NCBI RefSeq assembly: GCF_004795255.1
Contig: NZ_SSBQ01000002.1
Span: forward strand, 539,001-603,000
Length of the DNA: 64,000 bases
Reading direction: 5' to 3'
Source of the DNA: Streptomyces sp. RKND-216
Lineage (GTDB): Bacteria; Actinomycetota; Actinomycetes; Streptomycetales; Streptomycetaceae
Shown: positions 44,677 through 54,744 of the stretch, one piece after another
Layout of the letters: each line of letters begins with the position of its first letter
How positions within the stretch are numbered: the stretch's first letter is position 1
The notes under the pieces: model-generated
The model's input: the letters and a program-made list of their open reading frames with translations, nothing else
Database searches by the model: none
What the model was told of the DNA's origin: nothing
Position numbers and translations under genes: made by a program

Positions 44677-46071
44677 TCAGCCCGCGTCGGCGGCGATGCG
44701 CGCGAGCCGGCGCGCCTCGTCGCGGGTGGTACGGGCGACGGCGTCCTCGTCGACCGTGGTCAGGCGACCCTGATCGACGACCGGGCGGCCGTCGATCAGG
44801 GAGAGCGTCACGGGGGCGGCCGCGCCGAGGACGAGTGCGGCGACCGGGTCGGCGATGGAGGAGTGGCCGAGGCCGTCCACCTTCCACAGCACCAGGTCGG
44901 CCAGCTTGCCGGCCTCGAGCGAGCCGATCTCGGCGCTGCGGCCGAGTACCTGCGCGCCGCCGTAGGTGCCCAGGCGGAGAGCCTGCCGGGCGTTCAGCGC
45001 CTTCTCGCGGTGCGCGCCGAGGCGGTTGACCAGCAGCGCGTTGCGCAGCTCGGTGTGGAGTTCGCCGGACTCGTTGGAGGCGGTGCCGTCCACGCCGAGG
45101 CCGACCGGCACCCCGGCGGAGAGCATGTCGGGGACGCGCGCGATGCCGGCTCCGAGGCGCGCGTTGGAGGAGGGGCAGTGGGCCACACCGGTGCCGGTGC
45201 GGGCGAAGGCGGCGACGTCGGAGTCGTTCATGTGGACGCAGTGCGCCATCCACACGTCCTCGCCGAGCCAGCCGGTGGACTCCAGGTAGTCGGTGGGGCC
45301 CTTGCCGAAGAGTTCGTGGCAGAACTTCTCCTCCTCCACGGTCTCCGACCCGTGGGTGTGCAGCCGTACGCCCTTGCGGCGGGCCAGTTCGGCGGCCCGG
45401 CTGAGGAGTTCGGTGGAGACGGAGAAGGGCGAGCAGGGAGCGACGGCGATGTGCAGCATCGACCCGAAGGAGGAGTCGTGGTGCCGGTCCACGGCCTCCT
45501 CGGTGGCGCGCAGCGCGTCCTCGGTGGTCTCGACGGCGAAGTCCGGGGGCAGACCTCCGTCCGACTCGCCGCGGTCCATGGAGCCCCGGGCGGCGGTGAA
45601 ACGGACGCCCATGTCGCGGGCGGCGCGGATCTCGGCACCGAGCAGGTCGCCGGAGCCGCGCGGGAAGACGTAGTGGTGGTCCATGGCGGTGGTGACGCCT
45701 CCGCGGGCCATCATCGCCAGCGAGCCCTGCGCCGCCGCGTGCACCATGTCCTCGTCGATGCGGGCCCAGGTCGGGTAGAGGGAGACCAGCCAGTCGAAGA
45801 GGTTGCAGTCCTGCGCCAGGCCGCGGGTGATCCACTGGTAGAAGTGGTGGTGGGTGTTGACCAGCCCGGGGGTGGCCAGGTGGCCGGTGCCGTCGACCCT
45901 GCGGACGACACGCGAAAGCCCTTCGGGAGCCGGGCCGGCACCGACGGACTCGATGACGTTCCCGGCGATGACGAGGTGCCCGGAGGCGTACTCCGTGTCG
46001 TCGGCGTCGACGGTCGCGATCGCGCAGTTCTCGATGACGAGGCGTTCTGCGCTCGGGGCTCGCTCTGTCAT
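44677..46071 (-). CDS. 8-oxoguanine deaminase-like amidohydrolase
   Basis: 464 residues from ATG 46071. Metal-dependent deaminase ligands: LVNTHHHFYQWITRG (HxH type), LHTHGSE (His), WMAHCVHMNDSD (His) and VGLGVDGTASNES (Asp). The HHHFYQ block with QDCNLFDWLVSLYP is characteristic of the 8-oxoguanine deaminase/hydroxydechloroatrazine-hydrolase-like subgroup; classical guanine deaminase has different motifs. It would turn 8-oxoguanine into urate plus ammonia, feeding directly the uricase encoded next upstream on the same strand. Guanine or another aminopurine/triazine substrate cannot be excluded. Confidence 0.87.
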   Translation of the reverse strand: MTERAPSAERLVIENCAIATVDADDTEYASGHLVIAGNVIESVGAGPAPEGLSRVVRRVDGTGHLATPGLVNTHHHFYQWITRGLAQDCNLFDWLVSLYPTWARIDEDMVHAAAQGSLAMMARGGVTTAMDHHYVFPRGSGDLLGAEIRAARDMGVRFTAARGSMDRGESDGGLPPDFAVETTEDALRATEEAVDRHHDSSFGSMLHIAVAPCSPFSVSTELLSRAAELARRKGVRLHTHGSETVEEEKFCHELFGKGPTDYLESTGWLGEDVWMAHCVHMNDSDVAAFARTGTGVAHCPSSNARLGAGIARVPDMLSAGVPVGLGVDGTASNESGELHTELRNALLVNRLGAHREKALNARQALRLGTYGGAQVLGRSAEIGSLEAGKLADLVLWKVDGLGHSSIADPVAALVLGAAAPVTLSLIDGRPVVDQGRLTTVDEDAVARTTRDEARRLARIAADAG

Positions 46072-46140
46072 TCGGTGTTCCTCGTTCTCTTCTCGGCTGG
46101 GGCGCGGCAAGGGCCCGGGGATTTGAGTGCCGGAGCCGGC

Positions 46141-46164
46141 GGGGCGGCTGACAGTTACCGCCCC
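46141..46164 (-). terminator. Hairpin after the uricase gene
   Basis: GGGGCGG (46141-46147) and CCGCCCC (46158-46164) pair around a 10-base loop, 66 bp past the uricase stop, separating it from the deaminase gene, which then needs its own promoter in 46072-46140. Confidence 0.45.
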
Positions 46165-46229
46165 ACCGTGCCCGCTCCGGGTGCCGATGCGTCGCCTCCG
46201 CGACCGGTTCGCGGTCGGGGGCGGCGCGG

Positions 46230-47186
46230 TCAGAGGTTGGTCATGTCGACCGGGATGCGCGGTTCGGCTCCGTCCCGCAGCACGGTGGCCTCGATCAGGC
46301 CGTAGGGGCGGTCGGCCGCGTAGTAGACGGCGCCGTCGGCGGCGTCGTTCTTCAGGCCGAAGGGCTCCAGGTCCACGCGGAAGTGGTGCTTGTTGGGCAT
46401 GGAGAAGCGGATCTCCTCGACCTCCGCGCGACTGTTGATCACGCGGGCGCCCATCTGGTACAGGGTCTGCTGGAGGGATAGCGAGTAGGTCTCGGCGAAG
46501 GCCTGGAGCATGTGCTTCTTCGTCTCCGCGTAGGACTTGTCCCACCGCGGCATGCGCTGCTCGTCGGTGCTCCAGGTGTGCCGCCACACGGCCGCGACCT
46601 CGGTGGCGAGGATGCGGTCGTAGTCCTCCTTGAGGGTGGTGTAGCGGTCCTTGACGTAGCCCCAGAACTCGCTGTTGGTCGAGTTCATCACGGTGAGGCC
46701 CTTGAGGCCGGACAGCACCTCGAAGTGCTCGCCGTCGTAGGTGACCTGGGCGGTGCGGGTCTCCTGGCCGGTGCGGACGAAGGAGTGCTGCACCTCGTCG
46801 GCGCCGATGAAGCGGGAGTTGGCGTCCGAGGTGGCGATGCGGTCCCAGGAGTACTCCTCGATCCGGATGCGCGCGCGGTGTATGCCTTCCTGGCTCTCCA
46901 CGAAGTGCCGGGCGAGGTGGACGCCGAACTGTTCCGCCGAGGAGATGCCGTGCTCCTTGGCGAAGGCGAACACCGTGTTCTTGGTGGTGTCGGTGGGCAG
47001 GACGTTGCTGTTGGACCCGGAGTAGTGCACGTCGTCCATGGCGCCGGACAGGGCGACGGAGACGTTGAGGTCCTTGATGTGGTGGGTGTCCCCGTCGCGG
47101 GTGATCTTGACGACGCGGTTCTCCGCCTTGCCGTACTGGTTCTGGCCGAGAACCACCGGGCGGGCCGGGCGGGACGTTGCGGTCAT
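46230..47186 (-). CDS. Urate oxidase (uricase)
   Basis: 318 residues from ATG 47186. The cofactor-free T-fold enzyme is identified by LGQNQYGKAENRVVKI (catalytic Lys), NVLPTDTTKNTVF (catalytic Thr), LKGLTVMNSTNSEFWGYVKD, and the C-terminal SMPNKHHFRVDLEPFGL with catalytic His. It oxidises urate to 5-hydroxyisourate and releases H2O2. The start is 6 bp downstream of the HIU hydrolase stop, and both downstream steps are encoded immediately upstream in the same operon. Confidence 0.97.
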   Translation of the reverse strand: MTATSRPARPVVLGQNQYGKAENRVVKITRDGDTHHIKDLNVSVALSGAMDDVHYSGSNSNVLPTDTTKNTVFAFAKEHGISSAEQFGVHLARHFVESQEGIHRARIRIEEYSWDRIATSDANSRFIGADEVQHSFVRTGQETRTAQVTYDGEHFEVLSGLKGLTVMNSTNSEFWGYVKDRYTTLKEDYDRILATEVAAVWRHTWSTDEQRMPRWDKSYAETKKHMLQAFAETYSLSLQQTLYQMGARVINSRAEVEEIRFSMPNKHHFRVDLEPFGLKNDAADGAVYYAADRPYGLIEATVLRDGAEPRIPVDMTNL

Positions 47187-47192
47187 GGGGTG

Positions 47193-47642
47193 TCAGCTCC
47201 CTCGGTACACGGAGTAGCCGTACGGGTTGAGCAGCAGCGGTACGTGGTAGTGCTCGCCCGGGTCCACCGCGAAGGTGAGGACGACCTCGGGGAAGAACGG
47301 GCCACGCGTCCTGGTGTCAGGGCCGCTGTCCCTTGCGCGGGGGGCGTCCTGCTGTTCCTCGGCGTTGTCAGGTGTGTGGTGTGCGGTGCGTGCGAAGTAG
47401 GGCGCCACCTCGAAGCGGAGCCGTACCTGCGCGGTGCCCTCCGGAAGGTCCGGAAGGTTCTTGCAGCGCCCGTCCGCGTCGGTGCTCGACGCGCCGTGTG
47501 CGATCCAGGCGCCGCCGTCGCCGTCGCGTACGGACAACTGCACGGCGACGCCCCCTGCGGGGCGTCCCCGGCTGGTGTCCAGGATGTGCGTGGACACCGA
47601 GGTGCGGCGCGGCGCGGCGGCCGGGGAGGATGCGGCGGTCAT
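47193..47642 (-). CDS. uraH: 5-Hydroxyisourate hydrolase
   Basis: 149 residues from ATG 47642, overlapping the TGA of the preceding decarboxylase gene as ATGA. The transthyretin-like fold is marked by VSTHILDTSRGRPA at the start, FFPEVVLTF and the terminal YHVPLLLNPYGYSVYRGS, including the catalytic His and the YRGS tail. It opens 5-hydroxyisourate to OHCU. The protein is longer than the usual 110-135 residues because of a roughly 20-residue polar insertion (around NAEEQQDAPRARD) between strands ahead of FFPEV. Confidence 0.95.
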   Translation of the reverse strand: MTAASSPAAAPRRTSVSTHILDTSRGRPAGGVAVQLSVRDGDGGAWIAHGASSTDADGRCKNLPDLPEGTAQVRLRFEVAPYFARTAHHTPDNAEEQQDAPRARDSGPDTRTRGPFFPEVVLTFAVDPGEHYHVPLLLNPYGYSVYRGS

Positions 47643-48157
47643 CGCGAGTCGTCTCCTTCGTGCGCGAGGCGGGTGAGCCGGATGCGGTTGATCTTCACCA
47701 GCTCGTTGCGGACGTTCTCCCATTCGCGTTCCGGCGTGTTGCCGAGACGCGCGAGGACCGCGTCCCGCATCTGCTCGCCGGTCAGACCGGTGGCGCAGAT
47801 CAGGAAGACGTGCCCGAACTTCTCCTGGTACTCCAGGTTCAGTTCGAGCATCCGTGCCCTGAGCTCCTCCGGCGCGCCGGCCATACCCCGCTGTTCGCGG
47901 GCGGAGGCCGGGTCGCCGGGCTTGGGGCGCCCGATCGGCGGGTGCCCCGCCATCGCCTCGGCCAGGTCCTCCTGGGTCAGCTCGGCCATGGCGGCGTCGC
48001 TGGCGGCGAACAGCGCGGCGGCATCGGCGTACGGGCGCCGGGCGAGCACACCGCTCGCCCAGGCGTCCGAGGCGCACACCTCGGTCAGCGCGGTCCGCGC
48101 CGCACCTTCCTCGGTGGTGTTCAACCAGGTCAGACCTGGTTTCGGACTCGACGTCAC
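47639..48157 (-). CDS. uraD: OHCU decarboxylase
   Basis: 172 residues from GTG 48157 with GGAGG 5 bases upstream. Catalytic features: His in MAGHPPIGRP and the Glu/Arg-rich LNLEYQEKFGHVFLICATG block, both standard for 2-oxo-4-hydroxy-4-carboxy-5-ureidoimidazoline decarboxylase. It makes (S)-allantoin from the unstable HIU hydrolase product. First gene of the uraD-uraH-uricase operon, coupled to uraH by an ATGA overlap. Its promoter carries the putative AllR palindrome. Confidence 0.95.
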   Translation of the reverse strand: MTSSPKPGLTWLNTTEEGAARTALTEVCASDAWASGVLARRPYADAAALFAASDAAMAELTQEDLAEAMAGHPPIGRPKPGDPASAREQRGMAGAPEELRARMLELNLEYQEKFGHVFLICATGLTGEQMRDAVLARLGNTPEREWENVRNELVKINRIRLTRLAHEGDDSR

Positions 48158-48197
48158 GGGGGCCTCCGAAGCCGTGGTGCTGTTCGGGCTGACGTAC

Positions 48198-48237
48198 AGC
48201 TAAGCCCCCGGGACACGGAACGTCAACACTTTGTTGA
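48198..48237 (-). promoter_or_regulatory. Promoter/operator of the uricase operon
   Basis: The perfect palindrome TCAACACTTTGTTGA (48223-48237) supplies TTGACG as -35 (48226-48221) on the minus strand; 17 bp later TTAGCT (48203-48198) is a candidate -10. A TTCCG half-site starts two bases after the palindrome, as at allB and aceB. The start codon is about 35 bp downstream. Confidence 0.65.
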
Positions 48238-48278
48238 ACTTTTTGCGCCGCACGCACCCGCCGCTCGCACCGGCCCGG

Positions 48279-48659
48279 CTATTCGGTGGCGCGGGCCGCG
48301 TTCTCCCTGTTCAGGTAGTTGTAGACGGTGAAGCGGCTGACACCCAGTGCACCGGCCACCGTCTCGACGCCGTGCCGCACCGAGAAGGCGCCGCGGGCCT
48401 CCAGGATGCGCACGACGGACTGTTTCGTCCTGCGGTCCAGCTCCGCCAGCGGCATCCCGTGCCGGCGTTCCAGCTCGGCCAGGATGTGGTCCAGCGAGTC
48501 GGACAGGTGCGGCAGCCGTACGGCCAGGACGTCCCGGCCCTCCCAGGCGAGCACGACGTCATCGCCGGCCGCCTCATCCGGTGTGACCATCTCGCCGCCC
48601 ATGGCGTCGACCAGCGGCTTCACCGCCGCCACGAACGGGTGCTCCTGCGGGACACTCAC
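48279..48659 (-). CDS. HTH regulator (DauR/YheO-type C-terminal HTH)
   Basis: 126 residues from GTG 48659, overlapping the TGA of the preceding gene as GTGA. The C-terminal half, RRTKQSVVRILEARGAFSV then VAGALGVSRFTVYNYLNR, is an HTH of the DauR/YheO class. The N-terminal half is short (WEGRDVLAVRLPHLSDSLD) and lacks the PAS-like domain of full-length YheO, so it may need a partner. Located next to the uricase operon and coupled to a thiamine-binding-like protein. It is a candidate second regulator of purine genes. Confidence 0.8.
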   Translation of the reverse strand: MSVPQEHPFVAAVKPLVDAMGGEMVTPDEAAGDDVVLAWEGRDVLAVRLPHLSDSLDHILAELERRHGMPLAELDRRTKQSVVRILEARGAFSVRHGVETVAGALGVSRFTVYNYLNRENAARATE

Positions 48660-48916
48660 CGGGCATCCCCGCTTTCGCCGTCCACGACGTTGACCTGGAG
48701 GGACACCCGGGTGGCACCGGCGCCGAGGGCCCGGCGCAGCATCTCGCCGACCGCCGCCAGGACCTCCTCCGAGCCGCCCTCGGCGGTGTTGCCGAACGGC
48801 CCCACGTCGACCGCGTCCAGCGGCGCGGCCTGCAGGGTCTCCCGGGCCACGACCGCGTGCTGCGGGGGCTCGTCGAGGTCGAAGGGCTCCGTCGTGAACT
48901 CCACTTTCAATCGCAC
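48656..48916 (-). CDS. MTH1187/YkoF-like (thiamine-binding family) small protein
   Basis: 86 residues from GTG 48916. The pattern MRLKVEFTTEPFD, PLDAVDVGPFGNTAEG and a terminal GATRVSLQVNVVDG matches the ferredoxin-like MTH1187/Thiamine_BP fold, which binds small ligands as a tetramer. TTTCAA/TACGCT spacing suggests a leaderless start: TACGCT on the minus strand ends 6 bases before the GTG. The gene is coupled to the HTH gene after it, so it might be the sensor half of a two-part regulator. Family assignment is by eye. Confidence 0.65.
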   Translation of the reverse strand: MRLKVEFTTEPFDLDEPPQHAVVARETLQAAPLDAVDVGPFGNTAEGGSEEVLAAVGEMLRRALGAGATRVSLQVNVVDGESGDAR

Positions 48917-48922
48917 GGGATC

Positions 48923-49010
48923 AGCGTAAGCGCGGTGGACGGCACTTGACAGCCGACGGGAGACAGCTGCACTCTTCCAGCAAGCAGAATCCTACTTCCG
49001 CATCGTGAAA
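48923..49010. promoter_or_regulatory. Divergent promoter region of thiamine-binding-like gene and hyi operon
   Basis: Minus strand: TACGCT (48928-48923) then 6 bases to GTG 48916, a leaderless -10. Plus strand: TTGACA (48946-48951) is a good -35; the -10 is unclear (CACTCT at 48970). Two degenerate TTCC-type palindromes follow, TTCCAGCAAGCAGAA (48975-48989) and TTCCGCATCGTGAAA (48996-49010), 21 bp apart, possible repressor sites for hyi. Confidence 0.45.
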
Positions 49011-49059
49011 TCTCGATCGAGCTTCACGCGGACCGCTCACGGAAGGGAGCACGATCGAC

Positions 49060-49917
49060 GTGGCCCCCCTCGCAGAAATCGGCAGCAGCGACCACCGGTT
49101 CACGGTCAACCTGTCGATCCTCTTCACCGAACTGCCGCTCCTGGAGCGCCCCGCCGCCGCCGCGGCCGCGGGCTTCCGGGCCGTGGAGCTGTGGTGGCCC
49201 TGGGTCGACGCGCCCGTACCGCCGCAGTCCGACCTGGACGCCCTGCGCGACGCCCTGCGCGACGCCGGGACGCAGCTGACCGGCCTGAACTTCTACGCCG
49301 GGCGGCTCCCCGGCCCCGACCGCGGCGCGCTGTCCGTGCCCGGCACGGAGTCGGAGCGCTTCCGCGCCAACATCGACGTCGCGGCCGGGTTCGCCGAGTC
49401 CCTCGGCTGCACGGCCCTCAACGCCCTCTACGGCAATCGCGTCGAGGGCGTGAGCGACGAGGAGCAGGACGCGCTCGCCCTGGCGAACCTCCAGCTCGCC
49501 GCCCGCGCGGCCGACCGGATCGGCGCGGTGGTGCTGATCGAGGCGCTGAACGCGCCCGAGTCCCCCCAGTGCCCGATCGTCAGCGCACCCCGGGCCGTGG
49601 AGGTCGTGGAGCAGGTCAACGCGGCCACCGGGCTGGACAACGCCCGCTTCCTGATGGACCTGTACCACCTGTCGATGAACGGCGAGGACCTCCCGGGAGT
49701 GATCGAGCGGTACGCCGACGTCACCGGGCACGTGCAGATCGCCGACAACCCGGGCCGGGGCGCCCCCGGCACCGGCGACCTGGACTTCACCGACCTGCTC
49801 GGACGTCTCCGCAAGCACGGCTACGACGGGTGGGTCGGCCTGGAGTACAAGCCGGGCGAAGGCCCCAGCGCCGGGTCCTTCGGCTGGCTCCCCGCACCGC
49901 TGCGCGGCGCGCGCTGA
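49060..49917 (+). CDS. hyi: Hydroxypyruvate isomerase
   Basis: 285 residues from GTG 49060 with GAAGGGAG upstream. It is a xylose-isomerase-like TIM barrel: TVNLSILFTELPLLERPAAA, AGFRAVELWWPW, LNALYGNR, VVLIEALNAPE (metal Glu), FLMDLYHLSMNGED (Asp/His) and GHVQIADNPGRGAPGTG followed by WVGLEYKPG (Glu). The IEALN and GRGxPGTG blocks are those of Hyi. The enzyme interconverts hydroxypyruvate and tartronate semialdehyde. First gene of hyi-glxR-gcl. Confidence 0.92.
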   Translation: MAPLAEIGSSDHRFTVNLSILFTELPLLERPAAAAAAGFRAVELWWPWVDAPVPPQSDLDALRDALRDAGTQLTGLNFYAGRLPGPDRGALSVPGTESERFRANIDVAAGFAESLGCTALNALYGNRVEGVSDEEQDALALANLQLAARAADRIGAVVLIEALNAPESPQCPIVSAPRAVEVVEQVNAATGLDNARFLMDLYHLSMNGEDLPGVIERYADVTGHVQIADNPGRGAPGTGDLDFTDLLGRLRKHGYDGWVGLEYKPGEGPSAGSFGWLPAPLRGAR

Positions 49918-49996
49918 CGCGACGCCTCCCCGAACGCCCCGCGCGGACCGACCCGCGCCCCCGCCACCCGCCCGACCGAAAGGCAGCGTCCCCCTC

Positions 49997-50899
49997 ATGA
50001 GCAAGCTCCCGAAGATCGCCTGGATCGGCCTCGGCATCATGGGCTCCCCCATGGCCGAGAACCTGATCAAGGCCGGCTACGACGTCACCGGCTTCACCCT
50101 CGAGCAGGACAAGCTGGACCGGCTCGCGAAGAACGGCGGCACCGCCGCCGCCTCCGTCGCCGAGGCGGTCCGCGACGCCGATGTCGTGATCACCATGGTC
50201 CCGGCCGACCCGCAGGTGAAGGCCGTCATCCTCGGCGAGGACGGCGTACTCACCCACGCCAGGCGCGGCGCCACGGTGATCGACATGTCGTCCATCACTC
50301 CGCAGACCTCGGTCGCGGTCGCGGAAGCGGCGGCCGCGCTGGACAAGGACCTCAGCGTCCTGGACGCCCCCGTCTCCGGCGGCGAGGCCGGTGCGATCGA
50401 GGCCGTGCTGTCCATCATGGTCGGAGGCGAGCAGGCGGTCTTCGACCGGTCGAAGCCGATCCTGGACGCGCTGGGCAAGACCGTCATCCTCTGCGGCCCG
50501 CACGGCTCCGGACAGACCGTCAAGGCCGCGAACCAGCTGATCGTGGCGGTCAACATCCAGGCCTGCGCCGAGGCCGTGGTCTTCCTGGAGAAGTCCGGCG
50601 TCGACCTCGACGCCGCCCTCGACGTCCTGGCCGGCGGTCTCGCCGGCTCCACCGTGCTGGCGCGCAAGAAGGACAACTTCAAGAAGCGCGACTTCCAGCC
50701 GGGCTTCCGCATCGACCTCCACCACAAGGACATGGGCATCGTCTCCGACGCCGCCCGCAGCGTCGGCGCGGCCCTGCCGGTCGGCGCCGTGGTCGCGAAC
50801 CTGGTCGCCTCCCTGCGCGCGCAGGGCGACGGCGGCCTGGACCACTCCGCGCTGCTGCGGGGTGTCGAGCGGCTGTCCGGCGTCCCCTCCCAGGGCTGA
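49997..50899 (+). CDS. glxR: 2-Hydroxy-3-oxopropionate (tartronate semialdehyde) reductase
   Basis: 300 residues from ATG 49997. Beta-hydroxyacid dehydrogenase motifs: [20 protein letters not shown] (NAD(P) site), [20 protein letters not shown] (substrate site) and [12 protein letters not shown] with the catalytic Lys. Reduces tartronate semialdehyde to D-glycerate. It sits 79 bp after hyi and 103 bp before glyoxylate carboligase, giving the complete glycerate route from glyoxylate. Confidence 0.95.
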   Translation: MSKLPKIAWIGLGIMGSPMAENLIKAGYDVTGFTLEQDKLDRLAKNGGTAAASVAEAVRDADVVITMVPADPQVKAVILGEDGVLTHARRGATVIDMSSITPQTSVAVAEAAAALDKDLSVLDAPVSGGEAGAIEAVLSIMVGGEQAVFDRSKPILDALGKTVILCGPHGSGQTVKAANQLIVAVNIQACAEAVVFLEKSGVDLDAALDVLAGGLAGSTVLARKKDNFKKRDFQPGFRIDLHHKDMGIVSDAARSVGAALPVGAVVANLVASLRAQGDGGLDHSALLRGVERLSGVPSQG

Positions 50900-51002
50900 C
50901 CGGCCCTGCCCCGAACGTCCGGACGGCGGCGCCGACACCTGTCCTGTCGCGCCCAGGCGCCGCCGTCCGGATACCCACTCCTCTCACCGACCTGGAGCAC
51001 CC

Positions 51003-52790
<1,788 letters not shown>

Positions 52791-52839
52791 CCGCAGCGGC
52801 GCGCGCCTCGTGTCCCCACGTCGCCCACCCCAGGCGACT

Positions 52840-52879
52840 TCAACAAACTGTTGTCGACGCCGCGCGCCGTCCCTACGCT
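52840..52879 (+). promoter_or_regulatory. Catalase promoter with AllR-type palindrome on the -35
   Basis: TTGTCG (52851-52856), 17 bp, TACGCT (52874-52879). The palindrome TCAACAAACTGTTGT (52840-52854, 14 of 15 symmetric) begins 11 bases before the -35, the same register as at aceB and the uricase operon. The TTCC companion site is absent here. Confidence 0.65.
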
Positions 52880-52944
52880 CCCAGGACGCGGAAACGGTCT
52901 TCCGCGCGCCCGCCCCGCGGCGCACCTCTCCCAGAAGGGTCACC

Positions 52945-54414
52945 ATGACGCAGCCCCAGCCGACGGCGGGGACTCTCACCACGGAGTCCGGCGCCCCCGT
53001 CGCAGACAACCAGAACTCCGCCACGGCCGGCGCCGGCGGCCCGCTGCTCCTCCAGGACCAGTACCTGCTGGAGAAGCTGGCCCGGTTCAACCGCGAACGC
53101 ATCCCGGAGCGCGTCGTGCACGCCCGCGGCTCGGGCGCCTACGGCCACTTCGAGGTCACCGACGACGTCTCGGCGTACACCGGTGCCCACTTCCTGGGCG
53201 AGGTCGGCCGCCGCACGGAGACCTTCCTGCGTTTCTCCACCGTGGCCGACAGCCTCGGCGGCCCGGACGCCGCACGCGACCCGCGCGGTTTCGCGCTCAA
53301 GTTCTACACCGAGGAGGGCAACTACGACCTCGTCGGCAACAACACCCCGGTGTTCTTCATCAAGGACCCGCTGAAGTTCCCGGACTTCATCCACTCCCAG
53401 AAGCGCGACCCCTTCACCGGCCGCCAGGAGCCGGACAACGTCTGGGACTTCTGGGCCCACTCCCCCGAGGCCACCCACCAGGTGACCTGGCTGATGGGCG
53501 ACCGCGGCATCCCCGCCTCCTACCGCCACATGAACGGCTACGGCTCGCACACCTACCAGTGGACGAACGCCTCGGGCGAGACCTTCTTCGTCAAGTACCA
53601 CTTCAAGACCAACCAGGGCGTCCGCTGCCTGAGCAGCGAGCAGGGCGCGGAGCTGTCCGGCACCGACCCGAACAGCCACCAGACCGACCTGCTCCAGTCC
53701 ATCGAGCGTGGCGTGTACCCCTCGTGGACGCTGTACGTCCAGGTGATGCCCGCGGACCAGGCGGCCGACTACCGCTTCAACCCCTTCGACCTCACGAAGG
53801 TGTGGCCGCACGCGGACTACCCGCTGCAGCGGGTGGGCCGCCTGGTGCTGGACCGCAACCCGGACAACGTCTTCGCCGAGGTCGAGCAGGCCGCGTTCTC
53901 GCCCAACAACTTCGTGCCAGGCATCGGCCCGTCGCCGGACAAGATGCTTCAGGGACGGCTCTTCGCCTACGCCGACGCCCACCGCTACCGGCTGGGCGTC
54001 AACCACACCCAGCTCGCCGTCAACGCGCCGCGTGCCGCCGCCTCGAACCACGGCCGGGACGGCCTGATGGCCGTCAACCCGCAGGGCCGGTACGCGCGGA
54101 ACTACGAGCCCAACTCCTACGGCGGACCGGTGGAGACCGGCCGTCCGCTGTCCGCGCCCCTCCCGGTCTCCGGCTGGACCGGCACCCACCGGGCGCCCCA
54201 GCACACCAAGGACGACGACTTCTTCCAGGCCGGCGAGCTGTACCGGCTGATGTCGGAGGACGAGAAGTCACGCCTGGTCGCGAACATCGCCGGAGGTCTC
54301 TCCCAGGTCTCCCGCGAGGACGTGATCGAGAAGAACCTCGCGCACTTCCACGCTGCCGATCCGCACTACGGCACGCGAGTCGAGGAAGCCGTGCGCGAGC
54401 TGCGCGAAGGGTGA
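52945..54414 (+). CDS. Monofunctional heme catalase (small subunit)
   Basis: 489 residues from ATG 52945 with AGAAGGG upstream. Clade 3 catalase motifs: [18 protein letters not shown] (distal His), [15 protein letters not shown] (distal Asn), [11 protein letters not shown] and [14 protein letters not shown], where Tyr is the proximal heme ligand. It destroys H2O2. The gene follows gcl by 154 bp but has its own promoter, which carries the same palindrome as the uricase operon, so co-induction with the H2O2-producing uricase is likely. Confidence 0.96.
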   Translation: MTQPQPTAGTLTTESGAPVADNQNSATAGAGGPLLLQDQYLLEKLARFNRERIPERVVHARGSGAYGHFEVTDDVSAYTGAHFLGEVGRRTETFLRFSTVADSLGGPDAARDPRGFALKFYTEEGNYDLVGNNTPVFFIKDPLKFPDFIHSQKRDPFTGRQEPDNVWDFWAHSPEATHQVTWLMGDRGIPASYRHMNGYGSHTYQWTNASGETFFVKYHFKTNQGVRCLSSEQGAELSGTDPNSHQTDLLQSIERGVYPSWTLYVQVMPADQAADYRFNPFDLTKVWPHADYPLQRVGRLVLDRNPDNVFAEVEQAAFSPNNFVPGIGPSPDKMLQGRLFAYADAHRYRLGVNHTQLAVNAPRAAASNHGRDGLMAVNPQGRYARNYEPNSYGGPVETGRPLSAPLPVSGWTGTHRAPQHTKDDDFFQAGELYRLMSEDEKSRLVANIAGGLSQVSREDVIEKNLAHFHAADPHYGTRVEEAVRELREG

Positions 54415-54744
54415 CGACCGGGGAGAGGTCTGCCTGAAGCGCGTCCCGTCGCCGGCCGGTCCATGCAGGAGGGGTGACCGGCCCGGCGGCGGGCATCCGC
54501 ATGCCCGACCGCGCCGTCCCCGCCCACCCGCGTCACCGGGCAGCACGTCATCCTGCCGCAGACCGTCCGGCGCGTGCGCCCGCACGGGCAACCACGTGAA
54601 CTCCCAGCTCGCGCATCTCGCCCCGGAAAACTCTTCGCCGAACGGCGTCGATCAGGGACGATGGGGACCTACCCGGCCGTACCGCGGCGCGGGTGACCGC
54701 ACCATCCGCCGCCGTTCGCCACGTCATCCCGCTGGAGCCGCCGA
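54415..54744. other. 330-bp gap without a supported gene
   Basis: No frame here has convincing codon bias or a ribosome site. CGGGCAT and ATGCCCG form a small hairpin near 54488-54506 that could terminate the catalase transcript; the rest presumably holds the promoter of the next gene. Confidence 0.4.

Noticed and set aside
48946..48975. A confident sigma-70-type promoter for hyi based on TTGACA
   Set aside because: The -35 is good but no TAnnnT hexamer is found at 16-19 bp, so it is kept only as a tentative element.
54268..54591. Possible small minus-strand gene downstream of catalase
   Set aside because: It overlaps the catalase C-terminus, and its composition and lack of a good ribosome site do not support it.
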